DNA from: Zea mays
Taxonomy: Eukaryota > Streptophyta > Magnoliopsida > Poales > Poaceae
DNA: 64,000 bases
Assembly: GCF_902167145.1 (NCBI RefSeq)
Contig: NC_050096.1
Span: forward strand, 266,002,622 to 266,066,621
Reading direction: 5' to 3'
Shown here: positions 45,607-55,700 of the stretch, in pieces
How positions within the stretch are numbered: the first letter of the stretch is position 1
Layout: the number at the start of each line of letters is the position of its first letter
Program-made: the position numbers and the translations under genes
Notes under the pieces: generated by a model
The model's input: only the letters and a program-made list of their open reading frames with translations
Told to the model about the DNA's origin: nothing
Database searches by the model: none

Positions 45607-46395
45607 ATCCGCAGGTTGCCATGCGAATACGTCTCGGTTATCTTACAGAAACTGGACAAGCGCGCCTTCCTATTTGTCATCCAAGCTAGAGCTGATGATG
45701 GCAGTTTTGCGTTCATCGGTGAACCCGAGGTTGATTCTTTTCATTTCCTCAGTCGGCCGCATAGAGGTCACGGCTTGAGCTTCGTTTGCGGGTACTGCAA
45801 GGTCCTTCTCAGGCTTTGAGTTCGCCTGCGTGAAAGAAGTCATCGATGGTTTGGTGGTGAGGGCCGCCTAAATGGCCACTCGGAAGCATTCTGCGGCGCC
45901 TTGGAAGTCAGCACACACGGTGATGATTCCTTGTGGTCCCGACATCTTCAATATCATGTATGTATAGTGCGGAATGGCCATGAATTTCGCCAATCCCGGC
46001 CTGCTGATGATAGTGTTGTATCTGCAGTCGAAGCTTGCTACCACGAACCTTAGGAACTCGGTTCTGTAGTTTTTCGGAGTTTCGAAGGCGACCGACATGT
46101 AGATGTGTCCGAGTGGGTATTCTCCTTCAGTCGACACAATGCCGAAGAAAGGAGTGTCTGACTCGTGGAGCTCTTTGAGTGTGACTCCCAAGCCTTGGAG
46201 TGTCCGGGGGAAGGTGACGTTGATGCTGCTTCCCCCGTCCACTAACACCTTCTTTACCCTGCCCTCTCGGATCACCGGATCGACGAGGAGCGGGTATTTT
46301 CCCGGGTGATCGAAGTTGAGCCACTGATCCGCCTGAGTGAAGGTGATCGGGTGTTCGGACCATCGATACGGGGCGGGAGGTCTGGTGGCCGCCAC
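45607..46395 (-). pseudogene. Protease and linker of Grande-like element
   Basis: Protease with VLVDGGSSINV (about 46230) and an open frame to 45868. The same frame then continues through three in-frame stops (about 45868, 45657, 45642) to join RT. DGG instead of DSG/DTG is common in Tat proteases. Confidence 0.78.
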
Positions 46396-48480
46396 CAGTA
46401 TCTGGCGGTCGTTGAGCTTCTGCTGCCTCTTGCTTTCTTGTGACCCATGTACGCCGAAGATGATGTTGACTTCTCCGTCAACACGCAGGAATGCTCTGCC
46501 TCCTCCCCTTCATGTTGTTGAGGTTCTCGAGGTTCTTCGGGTCCTCCTCATGGTGGGGGAGGTGGTAGAGGTTGGAAGGGCTGGCCGTTCCCGACGGAGT
46601 GCTTGAAGTCTCTACAGTTCCAGAGGGTGTGGCACATGTCCTAATGGTACAGACACTGGGCGTCGAGGATGTCGTCCAATGTACGTTCGCCTCCGTGGGG
46701 TGCTCCTCGGGCGCAAGAGGCGGGTGGTCCGGCGACGTGGACTTCTTCGCGAGGCCTCTTCTCCCAACACTTGTCGGGTTGTTGGTTCGCGTCGCGTCGT
46801 GGTGCCGGCGGTGCAGGCTTGGCTCCTCCGATAAGGTCCTGAGCTCATTCGTCGGTAGTGATGTAGAGGTCCGCTTCCCTAAATAGTTGCTCGGAGGTAG
46901 TCGGCGCCTTTTGCAGTATGGCTCGAACGAAGGTCGAGTCATTAGATCCCCGGTAGAAATCCTCGATCACTGTTGCTTCCGCAACCTCAGGGATACGATT
47001 TCTTATGGTCTGAAACCTTTTGAGGTATGATCAGAGAGTCTCATCCCCTCAACGCTTGATGGATTTGAGGTCCCATGGCTGCGCTGGTTTGTCGGAGAGG
47101 GATTGGAAGTTGGCGATAAAACACCGACTGAAGTCGCTCCAATCGTCGATGCAGTGTCGGGGCAGGTGTCGTAGCCATTGCAACGCATCTTGCCCAAGTA
47201 CGATGGGCAAATATGCAGTCATCACATCTTCAGTTGCCCCAGCGGCCCGGACAGTAGTGGTGTAGACAGCCAACCAGCCTCCCGAGTCCTGCTTGGGCTC
47301 GTACTTGTCGACGTTGGAGACCTTGAAGTTAGGGGGCCACTGAATGGCCCTGAGACGTGGAGTAAGCACCGATACTCCACAAGTATCCTCCTGTCGATGA
47401 TTGTGGTGTCGGTCCCGGGGAGGGGAGTTGTCGAAGTGCTGCCTCGACCGTCCTCGGGTCGTGCCGCCAGTTGAAGTTGTTGCTGACTCAACTCTGGTGG
47501 TCTGACTTCGCGCAGGGATGTCATGATCCCGATCATAATCTTCTCGACGCCGAATCTCGTTCTCGTGTCATCGTTCACGCGAAGCATTGATGGAGCTTCG
47601 TGCATCCCGCCGACTATTGATGGCGTGTTGTAGATCGCTCAGAGGACGAGGGAGAGGTAGAAGGTGGTTGGTTGCCCGAGTAAGCAGCCGCCGATAGCCC
47701 TCGACGTCGGGAGTCCGGGGGAGGCCATCGGCTATCCGAGCCAACACTCCTCCGACTTCGCTCGGTGTGTTCATGGCTCGGGCGAAGTCAGGGTTCAGAT
47801 TTCATCAGAAGAGAGGATTCTCTTGACGCTGTCTTGCCTCCTGCTCGGCTTGCTCTTAAGCTTGCCGACGATCACGTCAATGGGAATTCCTTCTCTCCCT
47901 GAAGACTCGTTCATCTGGCGTTTATCCCACCTCCGAGATCTCATCTCACGACACAGGCTGCGCCGGATCTTGTTCTCCGGCTTCATGATGATGTCGGGCG
48001 TTACGGTGTCGGTTCCTTCGTCGACGAGCTTCCCGCTGAGGAGGTTCTTCCCCAGGCATAGTTGGTTCGTCGTCGGAGATGGGGGATGATTCCACTCTTC
48101 CCCCGATAAAGAGGACGTCGGGGTAGAACGGAGTTGTCATAACAACAAGCTTCTTTCTATTCTCCTTTGAGGGCGGAGGCACCAGAAGGGCAGCTTGATG
48201 GGTCCTTGTTTCTTTTCTCCTCGTAATCCGTGTCCACTCCTCTGTGGATGAGGTGGACAACGGGGTTCTTCGGGTGAATGAATTTTCCGCTCTTGGCTTG
48301 CAGGTGGTAGTCTTCGCTCGGAGCGATGGAGGTTGCGCTTTTTCCTGCGTTGCTCCAGCTTTCATGGAGATTATCGAGGAAGGTTTTCTCTCCGACAGAT
48401 CCGCTATGTGATGTAGAGTTCCTTCTTCATCTGCCACGGATGGGATGGTTCCGAAGCAGAACATGGATCCAGGGCAGAGA
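46396..48480 (-). pseudogene. Gag remnant of Grande-like element
   Basis: Fragments in shifted frames. The capsid-like core (47369-47049) contains LGQDALQWLRHLP and WSDFSRCFIANFQ. Downstream pieces contain READLYITTDE and a zinc-like CHTLWNC motif. N-terminal sequence extends to about 48480 but has several frame changes and cannot be translated as one ORF. Confidence 0.7.
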
Positions 48481-48535
48481 GCGATCTTGTGCTAGAAAGT
48501 GGCGATCATTGAGCTAGCTTGGATCAGTGACACAC

Positions 48536-48553
48536 CCCCTACCTGGCGCGCCA
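48536..48553 (-). other. Primer-binding site of Grande-like element
   Basis: The minus strand reads TGGCGCGCCAGGTAGGGG, two bases inside the LTR. The same 18 bases serve the Huck-like element at 52715-52732. Confidence 0.8.
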
Positions 48554-48555
48554 GC

Positions 48556-49179
48556 TGTCGGTGTTTTGGGTCCGACCGCGCACCTGGGGTTGCCCCTCGA
48601 GGTGCTTTTTGGAGTAGGACGGTGTTACCGACTGTAGCTCGATGGTTCGTGCTAGATGCACGAGAGACAGTGGACAATTTTATACAGGTTCGGGCCGCTT
48701 AGAGAGGCATAACACTCTACTTCCTGGTGTGGATCTTTTATGTGGTGGGTTACAGGGGAGTTCTCTAGTATGGAAGATGCTAGAGAGCTAAGTAGATAGC
48801 TAATCAGTGAGTTCTTTTTGAGGGGGTGCCCCCTAGGCCTTATATACTCGACCGTGGGGCGTTACATGCGGATATGATAACAACGTACGCTGAAGTAATA
48901 GCGAACCGACTGAGCTTATCTTCCTATAATTCTGCTGACTTATCATCATTCAGTTCTGATGCCTGAGGGCGTAGCGCGGGAGAATCGGATCACTACTGTG
49001 GATAATGCTTAAATCCATTGGGCTGCCTGGGCTCGAGTTGATCCAAACTCGCGTCAATCCACTCTGCCAGACATACCTCCCCATGCCCACGAAGGGATGG
49101 CTTTGCGAAACAATGGGCCCAAGGCCTTTCACGAGACCTTCTAGCCTTCTAGTGGACCGGGGGATATTTGTCCCCCACA
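48556..49179 (-). repeat. 5' LTR of Grande-like element
   Basis: 624 bp, TGTCGGTGTTTTGGG to CCCCCACA. Contains TATATAA on the minus strand (48840-48846). Confidence 0.9.
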
Positions 49180-49184
49180 AACCC
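49180..49184. repeat. TSD AACCC, right copy
   Basis: Matches 26824-26828. Confidence 0.85.
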
Positions 49185-49719
49185 TAACCCTAACCCCTTC
49201 GCTCCTCGACGTCGGACCGTCGCTACCGGCTCCGGACTCCGATACTCCGTCCTCCTCCCTCGTCCCTCCCTCCGTCTATGTATGTTCGCTTGCTTGTAGC
49301 TGTGCAGAACACATCTTGTAGCTGTGTAGAACTCATCTAGATTTGGTGTAGTACCTGTGTAGCTGCCTGCCTGTTCGCTGTTCGTTTGCTGGTCGCTTGC
49401 TGGTGGCTCAGTGGTTGTGGTTGTGCTATGCTTGTTCGCTTGCTGTACGTCAGTATCAGTGTGATTCACTGATGGGTGATGGTTCACTGTGGTGGCCTCC
49501 TCACCGTCGCTTGTTTGGACATCTATACTGATAACTCATCCTCCTCCTGACCTCCTCACTCGCCCTCCTAATTCCTATTCCCATCTTGCAGTCTCCCAGT
49601 CCCAGAATCCTCACAAGCTAGCACCTAGAATCTAGCCTCTTTGTTGTCGTCTCTGGTGCTCCGGCTTTCAAAGGTATGTCTTTAGTGTTTACTCGTCTCT
49701 GGTTTAGCTCCTCGGGCTC

Positions 49720-50469
49720 GTGGTCGAAGTTGGGGTCATGGACCTTGACGCGGCTGCAGAGGAGGAGGAGCGCTGGCTTGAGGATCACAATGAGGCGCAG
49801 GATGCTAGGTACTTTCTGGGGTTAGGTGACACCCATGGGGATCCTATTGAAGTTGATACTATTGTCAGCTCTCAAATTGGTACTGGCACTGGATCCACAA
49901 GCCCACCAGTCCCTAATCCTAGTCAGGCTGATCCTGATGCCAGTGGTACCAACATGAAGAAAAGGTCCAAGTGCTGGAATGACTTCGATGAATTGACTAA
50001 GACTGTCGATGGTAAGAAAGTCAGGTATGCTGCTCGTTGCAAGCACTGTAAGCAAACACTCAGTGCTCGATCTAGTTCTGGTACTGGCCATTTGTTGCGA
50101 CATAATTGTCCTTCTAAGAAAGCACATGAACACTCTGGCCAAGTCCAATCAATGCTTAAGTACAATGCTGATGGTACTTTGCAGCGTTGGGAGTACTCTC
50201 CTGCTGTTGCTAGGACTGAACTATGTCGTTTAATTGCTAGGGATGATCTGCCTCTATGGCATGGTTCTACTGCTGCTTTTCAATGTTACATTAATCGAGC
50301 TCATAACCCTAGATTTGTGCATGTTTCTAGGCAAACCACTGCTAGGGACATGGTTAAATTATATAATGAGCGTATGCAGAACTTAATTGGTACTCTTAAA
50401 AATGATGTTGGTTCTATTTGTCTTACCTCTGATATCTGGTCTGGAAAAGCAAAGGAGGATTACCTCTGA
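49720..50469 (+). CDS. hAT transposase N-terminal region with BED zinc finger (truncated)
   Basis: A 249-codon ORF. Residues 85-145 form a BED-type finger: NDFDELTKTVDGKKVRYAAR, then CKHCKQTLSARSSSGTGHLLRHNC, with two cysteines and the H..H/C pair. Next comes the start of the catalytic fold, FVHVSRQTTARDMVKLY and SDIWSGKAKEDYL. A stop follows directly. In family members this point leads into several hundred residues of RNase H-like core and insertion domain, which are absent. The GTG that opens this frame is doubtful; an ATG at 49738 (MDLDAAAEEEE) is the likelier start. DNA binding may survive, transposition cannot. Confidence 0.8.
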   Translation: MVEVGVMDLDAAAEEEERWLEDHNEAQDARYFLGLGDTHGDPIEVDTIVSSQIGTGTGSTSPPVPNPSQADPDASGTNMKKRSKCWNDFDELTKTVDGKKVRYAARCKHCKQTLSARSSSGTGHLLRHNCPSKKAHEHSGQVQSMLKYNADGTLQRWEYSPAVARTELCRLIARDDLPLWHGSTAAFQCYINRAHNPRFVHVSRQTTARDMVKLYNERMQNLIGTLKNDVGSICLTSDIWSGKAKEDYL

Positions 50470-50909
50470 CTTTAGAACTGCTATAACATTTTTAAATGCA
50501 TCCAACCAACTGTTATCTCTACTGTTGCATCAACATCTGAGCTAGCTTCCTACTTAGACAGTGACACTATCACTGAGTTTGATGAGGACTTCAATGTCCT
50601 ATCTTGGTGGCATCAGTATAAATTAACTTATCCTATTCTTTCACTACTTGCTAAGGATGTCTTGACCGTGCCAGCATCTACTATTTCTTCAGAATCTACT
50701 TTTAGTCTTGCTGGCAGGGTGATTGAAGAGCGCGACGTTGACTAGCTCCTGATATGGTTGAGATCTTGTCCTGCATCAAAGATTGGGAACTCGCTGATGC
50801 TCACCTGCAACACAGTGTGGAGGAGGACACACAAGAACGTGAAGCTGAGCATGAAAACCTCTGGCTTGATGACCCAACAACACTATCTAGGAATGATGAA
50901 AATGCTTAG
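50470..50909 (+). pseudogene. hAT transposase C-terminal dimerisation domain remnant
   Basis: From about 50510 the frame reads VASTSELASYLDSD, then LSWWHQYKLTYPILS, VPASTISSESTFSLAGRVI, the hallmark hAT dimerisation region. Near 50742 a one-base change shifts the frame. The homologous end (DMVEILSCIKDWELADAHL) continues in the next frame to a TAG at 50907-50909. Confidence 0.82.
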
Positions 50910-50964
50910 GTGGATCTGCATGTCTTATGTCTTATGAGTTGTATGCATGTATGACTTATGGACT

Positions 50965-50969
50965 GTGGA
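50965..50969. repeat. Presumed TSD (GTGGA), left copy of Huck-like element
   Basis: Five bases before the LTR start. The right copy is outside the window, so this is unverified. Confidence 0.5.
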
Positions 50970-51462
50970 TGTCGGGGACCATAATTAGGGGTACCCTCAA
51001 GACGCCTAATTCTCAGCTGGTAACCCCCATCAGCATAAAGCTGCAAAGGCCTGATGGGTACGATTAAGTCAGGGATCAGTCCACACGAGTGACTTGATCA
51101 CGCTTCACCCGAGCCTAGCCTCGGCCAAGGGCGGCCGACCTCGAGAGACTTCCGTCTCGCCCGAGGCCCCCCTTTTACGGCGGACACATCACCGGCTCGC
51201 CCGAGGCCTTGGCTTCGCTCAGAAGCAACCTTGACTAAATCGCCACACCGACTGACCAAGTTGCAGGAGCATTTAACGCAAAGGTGGCCTGACGACTTTA
51301 TCCTGACACGCGCCCCCCCCGGCAGAGCTGAAGTGACCGCCGTCACTCCACCGCTCCTCTGACCAATCTGACAGAGGGACAGCGCCGCCTGCGCCACTCC
51401 GACTGCGGTGCCACTCGACAGAGTGAGTCTGACAGGCAGTCAGGCCTTGCCAAAGGCGCCAC

Positions 51463-51861
51463 GGCGAACTCCGCTCCGCCCGACCCCAGGGCTCGGACTC
51501 GGGCTAAGACCCGGAAGACGGCGAACTCCGCTCCGCCCGACCCCAGGGCTCGGACTCGGGCTAAGACCCGGAAGACGGCGAACTCCGCTCCGCCCGACCC
51601 CAGGGCTCGGACTCGGGCTAAGACCCGGAAGACGGCGAACTCCGCTCCGCCCGACCCCAGGGCTCGGACTCGGGCTAAGACCCGGAAGACGGCGAACTCC
51701 GCTCCGCCCGACCCCAGGGCTCGGACTCGGGCTAAGACCCGGAAGACGGCGAACTCCGCTCCGCCCGACCCCAGGGCTCAGACTCGGGCTAAGACCCGGA
51801 AGACGACGAACTCCGCTCCGCCCGACCCCAGGGCTCGGACTCGGGCTAAGACCCGGAAGAC
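51463..51861 (+). repeat. 57-bp tandem repeat array in the LTR, seven copies
   Basis: The unit starts GGCGAACTCCGCTCCGCCCG and ends GACCCGGAAGAC. Seven nearly identical copies, the last two with small changes. As 57 is a multiple of three, every frame gives a 19-residue repeat, hence a spurious 166-codon ORF. The copy in the right LTR starts at 63626. Confidence 0.95.
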
Positions 51862-52403
51862 GACGAAACTCCGCCTCGCCCGACCCCAGGGCTCGGACTC
51901 CGCCCTAGCCTCGGCCGAACGACTTCCGCCTCGCCCGACCCCATGGCTCGGGCTCGGCCTCGGCGACAGAAGACAGACTCAACCTCGGCTTCGGAGGAGC
52001 CCCCACGTCACCCTGCCTAGGGCACAGACCCGCCACGTCAACAGGAAGCGCCATCATCATCCTACCCCGAATCGACTCGGGTCACGGAGAACAAGACCGG
52101 CATCCCATCCGGCCAGCTCCGCCGGATGGGCAATGATGGCGCTCCACAAGCTCTGTGACGACGGCGGCCCCTAGCTCTCTTACGGAAGCAGGACGACGTC
52201 AGCAGGGACTCGACCGCTCCAACAGCTGTCCCTCTGCCAGGCTCCGTCGCACCTCCGACAGCCACGACATCACGCCAGCAAGGTGCCAAGATCTCTCCGG
52301 CTGCCACATTGGCATGTACTTAGGGCGCTAGCTCTCTCTCCGCTAGACACGTAGCACTCTGCTACACCCCCCATTGTACACCTGGATCCTCTCCTTACGA
52401 CTA

Positions 52404-52410
52404 TAAAAGG
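52404..52410 (+). promoter_or_regulatory. TATA box of Huck-like LTR
   Basis: TATAAAA, followed by GGGAGG, about 300 bp before the LTR end. Confidence 0.65.
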
Positions 52411-52714
52411 GAGGACCAGGGCCTTCTTAGAGAAGGTTGGCCGCGCGGGACCGAGGACGGGACAGGCGCTCTCTTGGGGCCGCTCGCTTCCCTCACCCGT
52501 GTGGACGCTTGTAACCCCCCTACTGCAAGCGCACCTGACCTGGGCGCGGGACGAACACGAAGGCCGCGGGACTTCCACCTCTCTCACGCTCGACTCCGGC
52601 CACCTCGCCTCTCCCCCCTTCGCGCTCGCCCACGCGCTCGACCCATCTGGGCTGGGGCACGCAGCACACTCACTCGTCGGCTTAGGGACCCCCCTGTCTC
52701 GAAACGCCGACAGT

Positions 52715-52732
52715 TGGCGCGCCAGGTAGGGG
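52715..52732 (+). other. Primer-binding site of Huck-like element
   Basis: TGGCGCGCCAGGTAGGGG two bases after the LTR end, identical to the site of the Grande-like element. Confidence 0.8.
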
Positions 52733-52772
52733 CCTGCTGCGTGCTGACGAACAGCTCCCCGTCAAGCTCCAG

Positions 52773-55700
52773 ATGGGCAGTCTCCAGCAACCTCTCCGGC
52801 CCGGGACGGTGCTTCGTTTCGGGACTCTTGAATTCATGTCCTTCGACGGCAGCTACGACATGATACTTCTTCCACCGCCGCGCGACAACGACAATGGCGG
52901 CCGACAACCCGCCCGCCGGCGGCGGAATCGACGACATCTTCCCCGCGTGGTGGAAGAGCAACATTCGGGCTCGCTCCGTTCTCTCCCCCGCCAACGGAGG
53001 AGGAGGCGGGGCCATCAAGGCCAGGCGGGAGGCCGCGCTTCGTTGGCCGTCGAGCGAATCGACGCCCCCGACGCCCCGACGGAAGGCACGCCGGACGTCG
53101 ACCTCGCGTTCAAGACGGAGGCAAGCGCCGTCCCCCCGCGACACGCTGACCCCGAACAAGAAGACGACGCCAGCGCGCTCGCGGAAAGCCTGCAGGACGT
53201 CGCCCTCGTACCTGAGGTGACGGTGCAACCAGTCCCCGATGTGACTACGTCGCTCCTCGTCGACCAAAAGGTACCGACTAACTCCCATCTTGCGTCATTT
53301 CGACTCGGCCTCTACCCGCCAAACGACCTCGTTTTGGCGGGCGCTCTCATTGAGGCGAGTGCAACCCCACTGGGGTTTCGTATGCGGTCGCCTTGGGACC
53401 GACTGACGGACGTCTCGACCTACGGGCCCTCTGGGTCCGAGGAAGATGACGATCCCAGCATCTGTTGGGATTTCTCCGGACTTGGCAACCCCAGTGCCAT
53501 GCGGGACTTCATGACCGCATGTGACTACTGCCTATCCGACTGTTCCGACGGAAGCCGCAGCCTTGGCGACGAGAGCTGCGGCCCAAGCCGCGAATGTTTC
53601 CACATCGAGCTAGGGGATCCCTCCGAAGGCAACCATCTCGGCATGCCGGAGGACGGTGATCTTCCTAGGCCGGTGCCTCGCGCCGACATCCCACGGGAGC
53701 TAGCTATGGTCCCCGCTCCGGCGGGGGGTTACGACCCACAACTCGAGCAAGTCCGCGAGGCGCAGGCCAGGCTCAACGAGGGAACAGGAGCGCTTGAGCC
53801 GATCCTTCGGGACGTCGGACAGGCATGGGCGGGCCAACCCCTGGCCGGAGAAATACGTCACCTACCCCAAGGTCTCCAGCACCGCGTCGCCAACGATGTC
53901 AGGGTCAGGCCGCCGCCCGCATCCAGCGGGGTTGGTCAGAACCTGGCAGCCGCAGCGATGCTCCTCCGCGCGATGCCGGAGCCATCAACCACCGAGGGTC
54001 GGCGAATCCAGGGAGAGCTCAAGAATCTCCTGGAAGGCGCTGCGGCCCGACGGGCCGAGAGCACTGCCTCCAGAAGGCAAGGATATCCCTCGGAACCTCA
54101 TGCCGCGACTTCCCGATTCATGCGGGAAGCCTCGGTCTACACCGGGCGCACGCGCAACACCGCGCCTGCGGCCCCGGGCCACCTCGGCAACGAGCACCAT
54201 CGACGCGACCGTCGGGCTCACCTCGACGAAAGGGTGCGCCGAGGCTACCACCCCAGGCGTGGGGGGCGCTACGACAGCGGGGAGGATCGGAGTCCCTCGC
54301 CCGAACCACCCGGTCCGCAGGCCTTCAGTCGGGCCATCCGACGGGCGCCATTCCCGACCCGGTTCCGACCCCCGACTACTATCACAAAGTACTCGGGGGA
54401 AACGAGACCGGAACTGTGGCTCGCGGACTACCGCCTTGCCTGCCAACTGGGTGGGACGGACGACGACAACCTCATCATCTGTAACCTCCCCCTGTTCCTC
54501 TCCGACACTGCTCGCGCCTGGTTGGAGCACCTGCCTCCGGGGCAGATCTCCAACTGGGACGACTTGGTCCAAGCCTTCGCTGGCAATTTCCAGGGCACAT
54601 ACGTGCGCCCCGGGAATTCCTGGGACCTTCGAAGCTGCCGGCAACAGCCGGGAGAGTCGCTCCGGGACTACATCCGGCGATTCTCGAAGCAGCGCACCGA
54701 GCTGCCCAACATCACCGACTCGGATGTCATCGGCGCATTCCTCGCCGGCACCACTTGCCGCGACCTGGTGAGCAAGCTGGGTCGCAAGACCCCCACCAGG
54801 GCGAGCGAGCTGATGTACATCGCCACCAAGTTCGCCTCTGGCCAGGAGGCGGTTGAGGCTATCTTCCGAAAGGACAAGCAGCCCCAGGGCCGCCCATCGG
54901 AAGAGGCTCCCGAGGCGTCTGCTCCGCGCAGCGCCAAGAAGAAAGGCAAGAAGAAGTCGCAATCGAAACGCGACGCCGCTGACGCGGACCTTGTCGCCGC
55001 CGCCGAGTACAAGAACCCTCGGAAGCCCCCCGGAGGTGCAAACCTCTTCGACAAGATGCTCAAGGAGCCGTGCCCCTACCATCAGGGGCCCGTCAAGCAC
55101 ACCCTCGAGGAGTGCGTTATGCTTCGGCGTCACTTCCACAGGGCCGGGCCACCCGCTGAGGGTGGCAGGGCCCGCGACGACGACAAGAACGAAGATCACC
55201 AAGCAGGAGAGTTCCCCGAGGTCCGCGACTGCTTCATGATCTATGGAGGGCATGCGGCGAATGCCTCGGCTCGGCACCGCAAGCAAGAGCGCCGGGAGGT
55301 CTGCTCGGTGAAGGTGGCGGCGCCAGTCTACCTAGACTGGTCCGACAAGCCCATCACCTTCGACCAGGCCGACCACCCCGACCATGTGCCGAGCCCGGGG
55401 AAATACCCGCTCGTCGTCGACCCCGTTGTCGGCAATGTCAGGCTCACCAAGGTCCTGATGGATGGGGGCAGCTGCCTCAACATCATCTACGCCGAGACCC
55501 TCAAGCTCCTGCGCGTCGATCTGTCCTCCGTCCGAGCAGGCGCTGCGCCCTTCCACGGGATCATCCCTGGGAAGCGCGTCCAGCCCCTCGGGCGACTCGA
55601 CCTCCCCGTCTGCTTTGGGACGCCCTCCAACTTCCGAAGGGAGACCCTGACGTTCGAGGTGGTCGGGTTCCGAGGAACCTATCACGCCGTACTAGGGAGG

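Larger units (their letters stand above)
26829..49179 (-). mobile_element. Grande/Xilon-like Tat-lineage gypsy element, old, with a nested element inside
   Basis: Two LTRs (26829-27451, 48556-49179) with TSD AACCC. Without the nested element at 30292-41893 its own length is about 10.7 kb. On the minus strand it carries gag and pol remnants (48480 to 42478) with two RNase H domains, diagnostic of the Tat lineage. Next come an 89-bp tandem array and an antisense spliced gene (28217-30186). The LTRs differ at about 33 of 623 positions, roughly 2 million years, and gag-pol has many stops and shifts. Confidence 0.88.
49185..50969 (+). mobile_element. hAT transposon, 3' part with transposase remnant
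   Basis: Continues the leader interrupted at 26828 and contains the BED-finger and dimerisation regions of a hAT transposase. The catalytic middle is deleted. The Huck-like element begins at 50970, so the terminal inverted repeat is beyond the window. Confidence 0.8.
50970..52712 (+). repeat. 5' LTR of Huck-like element (1743 bp)
   Basis: Ends CGCCGACA next to the primer site. Strongly GC-rich with CCTCGGC/GCCCGAGG motifs and an internal 57-bp tandem array. Confidence 0.92.

Noticed and set aside
49180..49198. AACCCTAACCCTAACCCC, telomere-like
   Set aside because: Only three short units, partly formed by the TSD and hAT leader; not the plant CCCTAAA repeat array and no subtelomeric context.
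51408..51908. 166-codon ORF of 19-residue repeats (RRTPLRPTPGLGLGLRPG)
   Set aside because: Direct consequence of a 57-bp LTR tandem repeat whose length is a multiple of three; no start context or conserved product.
53985..55286. 433-codon ORF antisense to Huck-like gag
   Set aside because: Lies exactly opposite a GC-rich gag ORF; codon bias makes the complementary frame open. No domain seen and no splice or array context as in the true antisense genes.
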